In this document: piece by piece, positions 33,201 through 48,200 of the stretch
How positions within the stretch are numbered: position 1 is the first letter of the stretch
Layout: the number at the start of each line of letters is the position of its first letter
Assembly (NCBI GenBank): GCA_003508835.1
Contig: PUFA01000081.1
Span: 2,914,001 to 2,978,000 of the forward strand
Length of the DNA stretch: 64,000 bases
Source of the DNA: Eonycteris spelaea
Taxonomy: Eukaryota > Chordata > Mammalia > Chiroptera > Pteropodidae
Reading direction: 5' to 3'
Translations under genes and position numbers: made by a program
Notes under the pieces: model-generated
The model's database searches: none
The model's input: only the letters and a program-made list of their open reading frames with translations
Told to the model about the DNA's origin: nothing

Positions 33201-36200
33201 AGGAGACCTAGTAGGTTCTCTTCTACCCCAAAGAGGAAGAGTTATTCTAATCAAATAAGACCCTTCTAAAAAGTGTCAGGGCCCCCCTCTGGCGTCACAT
33301 CCGCTTTAGCCTGTGGAACTATAAAAACTGCTTTTAGAAATACTTTTAAGGAAAGAGGAAAACAGACAATTTCTCAAAATTAAACATAGAATTATCATAT
33401 GAGCCAGCAGTTCCACTTTGGGTGTATACACAAAAGAAGTGAAAGCAGGATTTCAAAAATATTTGTATACACATGTTCATAGTAATATTATTCACAACAG
33501 CTGAAACATGAAAGCAGCCTCAGTGTCCCTTGACAGATGAATGCATAAATAAAATGTGTTTATACACACCATGGAGTATTATTCAACCTTTAAAAGAATG
33601 GGATTCTAGCACATGCTATAATAAGAATGAACCCTGAACACATCATGGTAAGTAAAATAAGTCAAACACAAAATGACAAATACTGTATGATTCCTCTTAT
33701 AAGAGGTACTTTGAGTAGTCAAATTAATAGGGACAGAAAGTAAAATTGCAATTGTAAGTAAGTAGATCGTTATTGTTTAATGAGTATGGAGTTAGGGAAG
33801 ATGAAAAGCTCTAGAGACGCATGATGTTGATGGCTGTACAACAAGTACCTAATGCCACTGAACTGACACTTAAAATGGTTAAATGGTAAATCTTATGTAT
33901 TTTTTACCCCAGTACAAAAATTAGGAGAAAAGAATATAATCTTTATTCAAGATTTATTCTTACTCTACAGGAGATAATTGGTAGTGGTCAAGCCACTAAG
34001 GGTGATTTGGAGCAGTAATATATTAATATCTGGTTCCTTCATTCTGCGAGGGCTTTTGGGGACACCATGCAGCAGGAGTTGGTTGGGGAAATCAGATTCC
34101 CATTGGTCTCTCAGGGCATGATAATTTGAAAGACAACAGGACGGAGACCTGGAATGGAGGGCAGTTTTTACCTTTCCTTTGTAAATCTTTCCCAAGTGGG
34201 ACTAAGTGGGAGAGGTCAATTGAGAATACATGGGCCAACAGTTTGGATTACCTTGTACCCCAGCCTGGGTGGCTTTGCCATAATTTGTCTTTTAAACTAG
34301 GTTACTCAGAAGTAAAATTTGTGAAGAGAGGAGACAAGAAAGGTGCCTGATCCAAGCAAAGAAAAGAGTAAGGTTAAAAAAAACAAAAGAGTGAAGTGAG
34401 GGATAAGATAAGATGAAGCATCCTGAGATCATCCCTTCAGCCTAGTAACTAAGTGAAAGCTGTGGCCTCCTGCTTTTTATTGTTTGGGCTCCAGGATTTG
34501 AACAGGTAGGAAGAGCCTGGAGAGCATAGTCTAACTTCCCTTGACATTTATTCTCCAACCTAAGGAGACCAATTTTGAGTTTTAGTTGACTTCAATTATT
34601 TCCTCTAAGGAACAAAACCTGTAGGAAAGACTTAGGGCAGTGCATGCACTCTAGGTTTTGTGAAACCCTTCAAGGACATTCCTTTAACGTGTTTAACTTC
34701 TTTTCTTGTAATAAGCTAATATTGATAAAACAAATGCTTATAATTTGCTTCATTTATTTAACATAGTTTTATTTAAAATGTTTTATTTTGAAAAAAATGT
34801 TTTGACTGAAATAAGTAGAAGCATTACGTTAAACATGAAACTGATAAATCTTGCAACCTGACTTCTTTTAGTTCCTTAAGAATTTTTTATGAAATAGGAT
34901 ATTATTGTGTTATTTAGATTGAACAGGTAGGAAGAGCCTGGAGAGCATATAGTTAGCCCTTCAAAAATTTTTCATCTAATTTATTTCCAGGCATCAGTAT
35001 CTTAGGACCTTAATTTGTCTGATTCTATGAATTTAGAACTTTCTTAGACATTAAGTAGTGATATATTAGTTGTATATAATGATAATTACCAAATGCTAAC
35101 TATAAACTACACATGGCTGTTGGGTATTTCATAAAGCTTGTTAAATCTAATTCTTTCTGCTTTAAATATAACAATATGCTGTACAGCTGTGTCTTTGTAA
35201 GATTTTTATATCTTACAAAGATGGTCAATTGATTAAGATTGTCAACGTGTTTCCTTGTTCTCATTAGCTGGATACTTTTACTTACTTAGCATGCCTGGGG
35301 TTTTCTCTTCCAGCAATATCCAGATTATTATGCAATAATTAAGGAACCTATAGATCTCAAGACCATTGCCCAGAGGATACAGGTATGAAGATGAGTATAT
35401 GTAATCGTATGTGGTTTAAGGTAGATTGCCCTATGTCTTGTTACGGGCTTTTAGAAAACAGAAGCAGATGTCTCTTGTAAGGGGTTATTAGCAAATCAGA
35501 GTGATGTTACTGATTGTAGCTTTGAAAGAGGCAGTGTAGTATCCCTTTTGCATTTTTTCTGTAGGGAGGAAAGCATATTTTTCATTGGCATATTAGATCT
35601 TGCTCTTAGGACAAAAATTAAAAAGCATTGGTCATGGATATTTTTAATTGTGAAAAGTGCATTGGCAATAAAAGCTTTGTTTATTTTTATCTTCCAAATA
35701 GTTTTAGGATAACTCAGAATAAAAGTTACCTGAAACAGATGTCAGAGTATAAGATCAGTGAAAATAGAGATTTTATTCTCTTTGAGTGCCCCCCTTCCTA
35801 TATCTCCAGCAGTAATAGGTGTTGCTAGGTGCTTGCTCTGTTTTATGTATTATATATATTAGCCAATAAATTCTTAAAACAACTCCATGGGGTAGATACT
35901 ATTATCCCCATTTCAGAGATGAGAAAACTGAAGCACGGAGATGGTAAGTCACTTGCCCAAGTCATCGACTAGTAAGGGAAAAAGTTAGGATTTGAATTCA
36001 GATAGCCTGGCTCCAGAGTCTGTGCTCTTAACTGCTACACTGTTACTTCCTCTTCATAAAGTAGGTGCTCAGTAATATTAATTCAGTGGATGAATGACTG
36101 AGATTTAAAATTGGATGACCAAATATTAAGGGAGGTGTAGGGAGAATGAGCTAAATTATATCAGAAATCTGATTTTTAGAGTTTGGACTGACATGGGCTA

Positions 36201-39200
36201 TTTTTTTAGCTCTGCTTCTTACTAGCTATGTCACTTTGATCAGGCAATGTGCCTACTTCCTCTGCTGTATACTGAGTGTAGTATTATTGTATCACAGAGT
36301 TGTAGAGGTTGGTGATAATGTATATGAAGCATCTCTCAGAGCACCTCTGGGATGTGGCCTTGGCTAGTGTGAGCTACTGGTCCTCCCAGGGTAAGGAGGG
36401 TGTGGAGCTCCTAATAGATAAAGCAAAAAGGGAAATATAATAATATAGTCTCACTGAGAGAAATGGGACTGAAAGCACAGTGGTTTGCCAGGAGGGAGAA
36501 ACTTCCTTGGCTTTAAATTCTGAGAGTAGTAAAGAGTAACAGTGCAGTAATTACTGGTACCATAGATATATTTGCATTGCATGTTAAAATACAGATTAAG
36601 ATATCACCTGGTTTTTCAGACAGAATAGTAGCTGCTCCTGGGAGTGACTTAGTTTCCTAGAACTCAGATCTCTGGGGTTCCTGACATCTATCTAGGAAAA
36701 AGAGATGTTCTCATAATACTGAAAATCAAATAAGATCTTTAAACACCTCTATCTCAACCCTGGTCTTCTCTCTATGACCTTTAGTTTTATCTTTTTTCCT
36801 TCTAAAAGCCCCACAGAAGTATCTCCTTTCATCATCACCCTAATCAAGATCCTTGTTCTCTTATATCTGAGTTATTGTAATAGTTTTTCTCTCTAATGAA
36901 AGGCTCTCTAGTCCTTTCTGTATATTGCTTCTCTAACCCTAGCTTTTTTCCTGCTATTTCAGTGCCCAGAGACTTGTCTTCTATCGCCTGCTAAAGCAAG
37001 TTGTAGTTCCTTGTACCAGTTCAGTGATAACCAATTCTAATTTAAACAGAAAGGGAATCCATGAAAAGAATATTGGATATCTTATGGACTCAATGGGAAA
37101 GAAGATGGGAGAACTAGCCATAGGAAAATAGGCAGTACTCAGACAGGGACATCATGGCACAGCTGAGGTCATGCACATTCTCTTTGTGATGCCATTGCTA
37201 TTACTACTGTCATTTTCAGGAGTTAGGACTTCCATTCCCTTGCTGTTGGCATTAGTCCCTTAAGACAGTCATGAATTATTTCCTCTTTCCCTGGCTGCCA
37301 GGCTGCTGGCAAACCTACCATCTGCTCAGTTTTACTCTCCTTTTGTCCTTTCCTACCACTTGTGCTGGAATTTCTTCCAAATAAAAAGGGTGCTCAGATT
37401 TTGGGTCTTCCTACATGGCAAATAACCAGCTCCTCTGCTTTGCCTAGACTCTGCCTCATTTGTCCCTGCCATACCTATGCAGCCTGTGCTTACGATTCTA
37501 CCCCCCCATTCCCTACTCCCCTCCATTTGGTTTCCTCAGTCTCTAGAACATACCTGTCCATTTCTGTCTTCTTCTCATGTGTATATTCTGCATAGATTGT
37601 TTCTTTCTTCCTTTCCTTTGTAAATTGAAGCAATTTTGAGTCTCCTGGACTATTTTGGATTGAATAAGATGTGACAGCTCTAATATGGAGTCTAGTACAT
37701 AGTAGGTACTCACAAAATGTTAACCATTGTGCTAGACTGACCTGACTAGAGTTTTACTTCACATTATTAAATCCACCTTAATGAATTGGTATGAATGAAG
37801 AACTTAGTGCTTGGCACATAAGTAAGCACTATGTGTTCACTAAAATAACTTTTACCTTATTTCATTTGTTAAAAAATTGCGAATTTTTATGAGAATAATG
37901 TAGCTCTGGTTTTGTTATTTATCTCAAAAAATATTTGTAAATTAGACAATGTTAATAGTTTATAAAAGAAAATGACTTTACATATTGTTCACATGTGTGC
38001 TTTCCAATAAAGTCTTGGAACCTGGTGACAATTTAAAAATATGTGGAGTTCTTTTTTTTAGAGGTCATACTGATTAACTCTTAAAAAGAGAAACTGCTGT
38101 ATTTTGTTGTTTACTATAGAATGGAAGCTACAAGAGTATTCATGCAATGGCCAAAGATATAGATCTCCTAGCAAAAAATGCCAAAACTTATAATGAGCCT
38201 GGTTCTCAAGTATTCAAGGTTAGTTCTTTTTGTTGTTTTCATTGGTAAGAGTAGATGCCTTAATTTAGAGCTAATAATTTTTATGTAACAACTTTATTGA
38301 GATAAAATTCACGTATTATTGCACATCTCACCCAAAGAATACGATTTGGTGGCTTCTGGTAAATTCAGAGTTGTGCAGCCATCACCACAATCAATTAGCA
38401 GTCACTCTCCATTTACCTCCAGCCCTAGACAACCTCTGTCTTTATGAATTTGCCTATTTTGGACGTTTCATATAAATGGAACCATTTAATACTTGGTCCT
38501 TTATGACTGTCTTCTTTCACTTACCATAATGTTTTCAAGGTACACATGTTATATGTCATTACTTTATTCTTTTCCCTGTTGAATAATATTCCATTGTATG
38601 TATATACCATATATTATTTACTCATTCATCCATTGCTAGACATTTAGGTGGTTTCCACTTTTTGGCTACTGCAAATGCTTGCTATGAACATTCATGTATA
38701 AGTTTTATGTAGACATATATTTTCATTTTTCATGGGTATATACCTAGGAATGGAATTGCTAGGCCACATGATAACTGTATATTAACTTTTTGAAGAAGCA
38801 CCAAATTGTTTTCCAAAAGAGCTGTACCATTTTACATTCCCATTAGCAATGTGGAAGTGTAATTTCTTGACAACCTCACCAACACTTTTGTTCCATTTTG
38901 TTTTTATCATAGCTGTCCTGCTGGGTATGAAATAGTATTTCATTGTGGTTTTGATTAGCATTTTCCCCCTTACAGTGATTTGTGATGTGACCATCTTTTA
39001 ATGGGCAATTGCCCATTCATATATCTTTGAAAAAAATGTCACTTCAGATCCTTAGCCCATCTTTTAGTTGGGTTACTTTTTATTATTGTGTTAGAGTTTT
39101 TCAAATAGTCTGGACATTAGACTATATATATTATATATAAATATTTCCTCCCATTATTTGGATTGTCTTTTCATTTCTGTAATAGTAACCCTTTAAGGCA

Positions 39201-42200
39201 CAAACATTTTTAATTCTATTAAATCCAGTTTGTCTTTTCTTTGAATGTTTGTGTTTTTAGTGCCATTTCAAGAAACCATTACCTTCCAAGGCCATGAGAA
39301 TTTACACCTATGTTTTTTTCTAAGAATTTTATAGTTTTAGCTTTTACATTTAGAGCTTTGATTCATTTTTAATTAATTTTTGTTTATATGAAGTAGGTAT
39401 AAAGTAGGAGTCCAGAATGATTCTTTTACGTGGTATATTATTTGTCCCAGTACCTTATGTTAAAAAGGCTATTCTTTCTCTATTGAATTGTGTTCATGCC
39501 TTTGTTGAAAATAGTTGACCACAGATATGAGTTTATTTCTGGATTCAGTTCTTTTCCATTTGTCTGTATGACTGCCTTTATGCCAGGTAGACATATAGGT
39601 TCATTTTCATTTCACTTTCTAGTTAAATATTGATTTAGTCCCTGCATTTAAACCTCATCAATATAAAAAGCAGTCTTTAGTATAATACACAATGCATTGC
39701 AGTTCACTCAAGAGTTTTGTAGTCCTGTAATGAGTAGTTGCTTGTAGAAATTTCTTAAACTAATAATGTATCATTGAGAATTTAGCAAAGGATGCTCAGG
39801 AAATCTTGTGAAAGGAAAATCATTTAGACTTTCAGAATGCCGATTCAAGTACAGTGACTTTTGATAGTTAATTTTAATTTTTATCTTTCATCTTTTAAGA
39901 AACTTTGAGTGAATAAACTATGAAGTGCTTGTACTTAGTCCTTGATAGGACATTTAAATAAGACATCTTAGTAGTATTGTACTAATTGTTGAAGCAGTTG
40001 AAATTTTTCTTTTTGGTTTGATTATTTTCCCTAAATGAAATTTTAGAAGGGAAACTTTGGGTTTGATACATTAGTATGCTATTAATTTAAGCAAATATAT
40101 TCATACTATTTTATGTTATAGTCTTTATCTTAGAAGTGCATCTTTGTTTCAATTTTTAGGTCAGTGTACATAGGTAGGGTTCATTGTATTTTCACCAGTT
40201 TTTTCTGTTCATCATAGAATCTTTGTCTACATGTTTGACTATTGTGAATGAGTGAGGAGGCTTTTTAACTTAGGTGTGATTACGAAATGTTTTGGAAGCT
40301 TTTGGAAAGGTTAGGGGAGGCAGCTTTGTGGGTATCGAATGGAAGGCTACTTCAGATGAAGGAGTGCCATAGAAAGTGTCCAGTGCATGATTGAGAGCAT
40401 TTTAAACTGTCTTTTTTTTTTTTCCTACAGTTTTTCTAAGCCAAGTAATTTTATCTTGACAGGATGCAAATTCTATTAAAAAAATATTTTATATGAAAAA
40501 GGCAGAAATTGAACATCATGAAATGGCTAAATCAAGCCTTCGAATGAGGTAGGTTAAAAAAAAAAAAGAATCTGTAATCCTTGTGCTTTTATTATTTGCC
40601 AGATTTTCTAGCTAGTGAAATCAGTACAGTAGAAAACAAGATATATGTTGCATTTATAGGTTAATTTACAGTTGATAATGTGATACTAAAGAGAGTAGGA
40701 ATAACTCTTAGCTAGTCCCTTTATTGTACCTAAAGGGCTTTATTTTAAAAAACAATTTTTAACACTTGGCACTAGTGTATTCTTGTATAAATATTATATG
40801 TATATGTATATTTGTATATAACTTACAGCATGCCTATAATGTATACTATATGTAATATATATTTTTAGATATTTGTATGTAATACATAGTAGTATGTTTT
40901 TATTTATAGTAAGAGCATTTAGCCAAGTGTCAGGAGATCTAGTCTTATCCTGGCGTTTCCTTGTGCTAGGACTAAGATTTTGAACAAGTTTTTTTTTTAA
41001 GATTCTCTTTCCTCCTACCTGAAGTAAAAAGATTGCGCGGCTACTTTGGAAGCTTTTCTCTGACCCTGACATTTGCTTTGTTGCTAGATCCTCTGGTCAC
41101 TAGTGACCGACCATAAGCTCTCTAGGACCAGTCCTGGTTCATTCTCTTCTGCAGAGTCCCCAGGTTTTGAAGCAAAGCCTGTTGTACAGTAAAGGCTCAG
41201 AAATATTTGAGCATTTAGAAAAGAAGATGAAACTGGTAGGCTTCTCTTGCTTACCCAGCATTCTAATTTCAGCAGTCAGTTTTCTGACATTTTTTAAATT
41301 TTATATCTAAATAGAACTTCATCAAATTTGGCTGGACCCAGGATGACAGTTCCTTCTCACAGTAAAAGCAGCCTTGGTGAAGAGAGAAATCCTACTAGCA
41401 AGTATTACCGGTGAGAGAGAGTGAGTGTGTTTAGTCTGAGAGCCGACCCATGTTTATGAGGATAGGCACAGTAGTGTTTGATTGATGGCTGTCTTGAAGT
41501 AATATTTTTGGGTATAGTTAAGTTATTAGAATTTATCAAATACGTATTTAAGCAGAAGTTGTTAGGCAATGCTAAATATTACTAGTAAAATGTATGGTAA
41601 AATCTAAAACATTTTGTGTTCATAATAGAATTTGTATTCATTATAGAATATGAGCATCATAGAATTAAATAAATTTTTTTAATAAATAAGGCATAGTGTT
41701 GTGTTTATGTATAAAACAAATTGCAAGTAGCCTACTTTAGGCTTTTTACCACCACACTCTAAGAGAGAGAAAAGAAATGGTCTTGGCTAAAACTGATTAT
41801 GGGGAATATAAAAGGTACAAAGATAAATTGAGGAGGCAGTTGAATAGAAATTCTTTTTCTTTGATATGAATGCCTTGTTAGCAGTTCTTGTTTCCTATAA
41901 ACAAATTATTATAATATCTTTCCATGTCTTCTAATTGTTCTTTTTCCTTTGTAGTAATAAAAGAGCAGTCCAAGGGGGTCGTTTATCAGCAATAACCATG
42001 GCACTTCAGTATGGCTCAGAAAGTGAAGAAGATGCTGCTTTAGCTGGTAGGCCTTAGGTTGTGACTAGTTCAGTGCCTTCTCAGTGGATCTTTCTGGTTA
42101 AGGGAAATTGCAGTGACTGGTCTGGCTGGGAGTTTTAGTTTGGAGTACAAGCTATTTTGTTGCATTTTGATTGTACCCTTTGTTTGGCAGACTTATCAGA

Positions 42201-45200
42201 AGCTTGCTGATTTATTTTGTATTAAAGCTCATATCTGAGTAAATAAGTACTTCTTTCACAACAATTGGTTTGATAGCCTTAGCAGATCTTGGTTTCAAAC
42301 ATACGATGATAAATAATAAGTACTAGTGACACCATCAGAAAATCCCAGGAAGATATTCACATCATCTTAGATTTTCAGGTCCTTGGCTTATAGTTTCAGT
42401 AGGCTATAATTTCTTCTCTGCTAGACCTTATGATTTGAAGACATGTAAATTACAATAAGAGCAGTATCGTAAATTGTCATTTAAACAAGTCTGACAAAGA
42501 GCATTGGGCACTAAAAATCCATGTAAAAGTATGCAGTTTGTTAAATAGCAACCTAAAGAACAGCTGTAGAGATATATTTGATTTTATTATCTTTCTCTTG
42601 TGTGATATAATATTTTTTATTTTACTGTAGATATTTTTTATATGCAGAGATAAAGTTTGTTTCATGAAGTTATTTTGGTATCTTGATTTTATAATCAAGT
42701 GTGATACAACAGATTTTCCAGCTATATGTTAGTTTTTACTAAACCTATAGAAATTTCATAATTATTATAGACTACTTATTAAAGTACGAATTTAATTTTT
42801 TGACACTTATCTACAGAGTTAAATATTTTTTATTTAAATTAGGCCTAATCTTGTCAAAACTTGGAAGAAAATTTATCTTTTCATTAGCTTTGTTTTTTGC
42901 TGATTATAATAGTGACACATGTTATATTTAGGTTTCCTTCTAACATTTGGTTACTTCATTCACTGTATAGTATCATAACAAATTGAAGGAAAACCACACC
43001 ATTTACAAAATTCCTAAAATGTATTTATTGCCTTTTTTCTAATAAGTACTACCTTTGTCACAAGAGGATTATTTAGTAACTTTGGCTATTAAGAAAACAA
43101 AGTAGATGCCTGCCAATTACCTAATCCAAAGTCATGAAGATTTACACCTACGTTTTCTTCTAAGAATTTTATAGTTTTAGCTTTTGTATTTAGTTCTGAG
43201 AACTGTGACTATTTCTTGTCCAAGCACACTTAGCAGGGAGTCTTGGAAGAGAGCACATTTAAAAAGAAACTATTTTGTAATTTTTTAAAAACAGCATAAC
43301 TTTTACTGTATAACTTCCTGCTCAGTTTCTATATAATATTTCTCTAAGTAAACATAAAATTATATTAAGCATTACTAACATCTTTAATGAAGGCTAGAGA
43401 TTATTCTTTTAAAATAAGTATTTTCAAACATATAACTTAATCTGGAAGATTGTTAAAAAGAGTTTTTTAAAGTACAATTTGTTCCCTTACAAATGCCTTC
43501 TTTTTCTTTCTAGCTGCACGTTATGAAGAAGGAGAGTCAGAAGCAGAGAGCATTACTTCATTTATGGATGTTTCAAATCCTTTTTATCAGCTTTATGACA
43601 CAGTTAGGAGCTGTCGGAATAACCAAGGGCAGCTAATAGCTGAACCTTTTTTCCATTTGCCTTCAAAGAAGAAATACCCCGATTATTATCAACAAATTAA
43701 AATGCCCATATCACTACAACAGATTAGGTAAAATGTCTTCTACATTAGTAAAGTGTCTTCTACATTACTCAGTATAAATCCATTTTCTTGTGGTTGAGCC
43801 TGCACATATATCTTCCTTCCTAAAATGGATGAGGATATTAAAGGTAAAAGTGTTTCCACATGTCTAGAGTATGCTAGAATATCACTCCCATATGAAAAGC
43901 GAGGAATAAATTTAGTTAAATACAAATATTCTTTGTATTGCAATAGAGTCAAGGGACAAATAAATGAAAAGTATTCTAACTAGACATTTTTGTGTCAGAT
44001 TATGGATAACAAGAAGTCATGCAGCTCAAAACTGTTTTTTTTTCTTATAACTGAACAAAGTATAAAAATCTTTCTACCTATACCTTTTACTGATCTTTTA
44101 TGTACAATAATTTATCTGTACTTAAATTTTGTATCTATAGTTGAACTTTCCAGAATAAACTTAGTCAGCTCCTAGAGAATTCGTCAACTGAAACAATACC
44201 CGAAAGATGGTTCATCTTAGTTACCCTTTTCTGTTTAGAAAATGTTGAAGTGATCATTGGGAGTTTAGCCAGACAGAATACTAAAACCACCATAGTATCA
44301 ATAAAATTAGTAGGAAATAAGTAATATTATAAAATATGTTTTGTAATTCCCACATGTGGGTTAGGTTTTGCGGTATACTCAGAGGGAAGAAGCAAGTAAA
44401 AATAACTGGACAATGTCAGATTCAGCTGGTATGTACATGATGCTTTGATGGTAGATAACTAACCTTCCAAACAGGAATTAAAGTTTTTGTATTTACTAGT
44501 CTTAAGAAATAAGGTTAACAACATATGTTTCACAAGTTTACATTTGTAACTTCTGTTCTCATGATTTGATCAGTAAGGTTTTATGGTGTTTTTATTTAAT
44601 CCAAACTTTGGAGGTTTTGCACACAAGTAGCATCTAGAAAATCAGCTAATTTGGCCCTCTTAAAATAACATGACAATTAAAGGCTGCCATTCATTAAGAA
44701 AATAGCCCAGAAAATTATCTTTTATACTCTTTTCTTAGAAAAGATGGTGACAGTCTTATACATGTTAAGAGCTTCCCTTTTAATTGAACAATCTTCGTCA
44801 TTAGTTTTTTTCCCCCAGACTTTTCGTTTTAATTTAGTATAATTGGTTTAGTTCAGAAGACAAATCTTCAGCCAGCTCATTCACCTGCATACAACCTTCC
44901 AAGGTTAGAATTTTCTAATATAAACCTTGCTTTGTCAAGTCAGTAATTCTCTACCTTTACCCTCTTTTTAACTTTAACAGTTGTCTGGCACAGATGTGGG
45001 TGAGGAATAGAGAAATGGCTGAGGCATAGCTGGTAGCACACTAGAATTCTGAAGGGTCAGCTTTTAGGATGTCTTATCTACCTTCTTTCCAAGGACACAT
45101 GCTAGTCCAGTAGTACCTTACAGGAGCTGGGCTTTCTTCCATTGTGCTCTATATCAGAGCTGCAGGGAAACCTCGAGTAGTGTTGTCCAGTTGAACTTTT

Positions 45201-48200
45201 TGTGATGGTGGAAATGTTATTTAATCTGTGCTATTCGTTATGGTAGCCACTGATTACACATTACTGTTGAGCATTTGAAATGTAGCTAGTGCAACTAAGA
45301 ACTAGATTTTAAATTTTTTAAATTTTGATTTAAATAGCCACTAATTTAAATAGTGGCTAATGGCTACTATATTATACAACACAGTCTTGGGAAGATTTGT
45401 TGGCAGAAGAAAGATAGTTGAGTGTCATCAAAAGCAACAAAAATGCGAGATGAGCAGGACCTGGAGAGTGTGGCTCCATCTTTTATTCCCCATGATACCC
45501 TTCCCTCTCCCCACTATCCTTGATTAACATCAGTCTGATAAATAACTTCTGATTTATTATAGATTGTCATTTATACGCCAATTTATTACAGAGCGTCATT
45601 TATACACTTGGGTTCTCTGTTCTTTGTGGGTATGGAGGACCCCTAGCACGTTACCCTTGGGGTTGGCAGGAAGAAGTCTGAGGCTGTAATTTAAATTCTG
45701 ATGGTAGCTACCTAAGCTGGTACTGAGCTGAGTTTGTGCTTAGTTGTTTTTTGTTTCATCCTAGAGATGTTCTCTGACTTTAATATCTTCTTAAGTACTA
45801 CATGGAATCTGCATATGATTTTCATCAATTTTAAGTAAAACTTTACATGCAGAATGGATGATGCCATTCTGAGAGAAAAGTCTGGAACCTACATGTATTC
45901 TGTGAAGCCGTTTGTACATATGGTGGTTCTTGATACTATTTTTGTGGCTTTAATAGATAGCATGCAAGGGCTTCGATAAAGACATTTAAGTCTATCCTAT
46001 CTAAATCCATATAGAATTAGAGTTAGGGCAAACCCTGACTTTTCACTTGGTACAAAGCATATAGGGACTTTATGGGGGTTGGTATTAGTAATAACCATGT
46101 GTCTGAAAGACATTCTGAAATATCAAAATTCTTAAGACTTTTGAGTAAAATAATTCAAAATCTTAATTTTAATTAGTTACGAATGTTTGTATTGGAAGAA
46201 TAGTAGTGAATGGATTCTGACATGTCTGCCTCTGATTTACCATCTTAAGACCACTCTTTATTGTCTATATTCAACACCCTGGGGATAAATAGGTTATTCT
46301 AAAGGTTCTTTCAATATGTGGCCAGTACTTTCTCTTTTCTTTAACCCTCATGAACTGAAGTGGCCTCTGATTTTCAGAAGTAGGTAGATCACCATGATTC
46401 TTTATTAGAATAGCTCAGTAAACCTCCCTGATTTTTGTTTCTTCTAGCCAATAACAGGATTTTTCCATTAGATTTTTGCTAGTGTATTTGTAATTTACCC
46501 CTTACTAGGTCCTCTCGTTACTTCTTATAGTGTTTGAGCTTGTTCTTTAGGATTTTCAGTTAAAGTGCCATAATGCCTAAATATAATGTATTTTTACCTC
46601 CTCACTTTATATTTTGAAATTATCACTTCCAGGCCTCTCGTGAGTCTCACTAGTAAAGATTACCATCTAATGCGTAGCAGGAATTTTGCACTGAACTTTC
46701 AGGAAGGATTTGTCATAATGGAAAATTCTAGCCATGTGTTTGTCTTTCACAGAACAAAGCTAAAGAACCAAGAATATGAAACTTTGGATCATTTGGAGTG
46801 TGATCTGAATTTAATGTTTGAAAATGCCAAACGCTATAATGTTCCTAATTCAGCTATCTACAAGCGAGTTCTAAAATTGCAGCAAGTCATGCAGGTAGAA
46901 TTTCTTGGTTTTGCTAAGTTGTCGAATGTATTACTGAAATAACATTACACATTTTGAATGTGTTTTTAAGATGTGTGATTTCTCCCAGCAACATCACATC
47001 ATTTGTTTCAACCGCAAGTACTGCTGAGTATTTTTTTTAGAGTCATCAGCACCATGTGGAATAGAAATAATAGTTAAGACAGAGGTAGCTTTATGGGTAG
47101 AAGAATCAAAGGTTTGTGTCTAGGGAGTGATCTTAGGGTCTTCAGGAAGTTTTCCTCTAATCACAGATGATATTCTGTCATTTAAATTTTATTTCTGTGG
47201 TTCTAGACCTGGTCTCTGTTGAGGTAAGGTTGGTTCTAGGAGAAAAAGCACATTAGGGCTAGTTAATCATTGTACAATGTCCATGAGTTTTATCAGATTT
47301 TTTCTGAGAGAACACCTTGGAGGATATCTGAGGTCACAGGTCATCTAGGGGTTTTGAGACAGAAAGACATAGATATGAAATAAAAGTTATCTACCTGTCA
47401 GTATTTGATAGAATCTTTCTAGAAAGAGAATCTCAGAGCAAAGAAGCAGTAAAAGCAGTTTTAGATCACCTGTGGAATCTTCCTTTTTGTATGGTCAACA
47501 TTGTAATCAGTGCTGCAGGTTTCAAGTATTCTGATTTGATGTCTAATCAAGGATGCCTTTTTAGTATTCTGTGTGTATTCCTCATGTCTGCTATAGTTTG
47601 GCTTTCAGCTGTTTGGCAGAAAGCCTTTAAAAATGCATGTGATGAAAGTAGATCTTTCACTTCTCATTAAACTTTCTCCTTAGCCATACTGTTGCTTAAG
47701 TCAAGGGTACCAAAGGCCATCTTTGAGTTGGCTTTACTTAAATATGGCCAGCAGAGCAGGATGCCCCTACAACTTGCCTCAGTGCTTTTAACAAGTCAGT
47801 GCCCTCTGTAGTATTAAATGCAGTTTTGCTAGTGTTGACTCAACTCTCTGGATCCATTTTCTTAACCTACTTTTTTTTGTCACGCAGGCTTTTGTTAAAC
47901 TGGGTTATTGAAAATGTTTAATGACTTTAATTTTATACATCCTATGTGTGGTTGGATCTTTTTGAGTGAATCTGGTATGTCTAGCTTTTTAATATTCATA
48001 TATTCTAGGAGTGCTCAGCAGAGTGAGGTTGACTCCTGGGATGTGCTCTGTTTTAGGCAAAGAAGAAGGAGCTTGCCAGAGAGAGATGACATTGAGGATG
48101 GAGACAGCATGATCTCTTCAGCCACCTCTGATACTGGTAGCGCCAAAAGAAAAAGGTATATACTCTTCTTATAGCTGGAGATATCTTCTCAGATTCTATT

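Larger units (their letters stand above)
33931..35313 (+). other. PBRM1 intron with a 31-bp direct repeat
   Basis: Apart from the perfect repeat copies at 34498-34528 and 34919-34949, nothing was recognised. Confidence 0.5.
43728..46752 (+). other. PBRM1 intron
   Basis: A hAT-type element at 45178-45384 and small tandem duplications at 43734-43767 and 45552-45609 were recognised; otherwise AT-rich intron. Confidence 0.5.
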
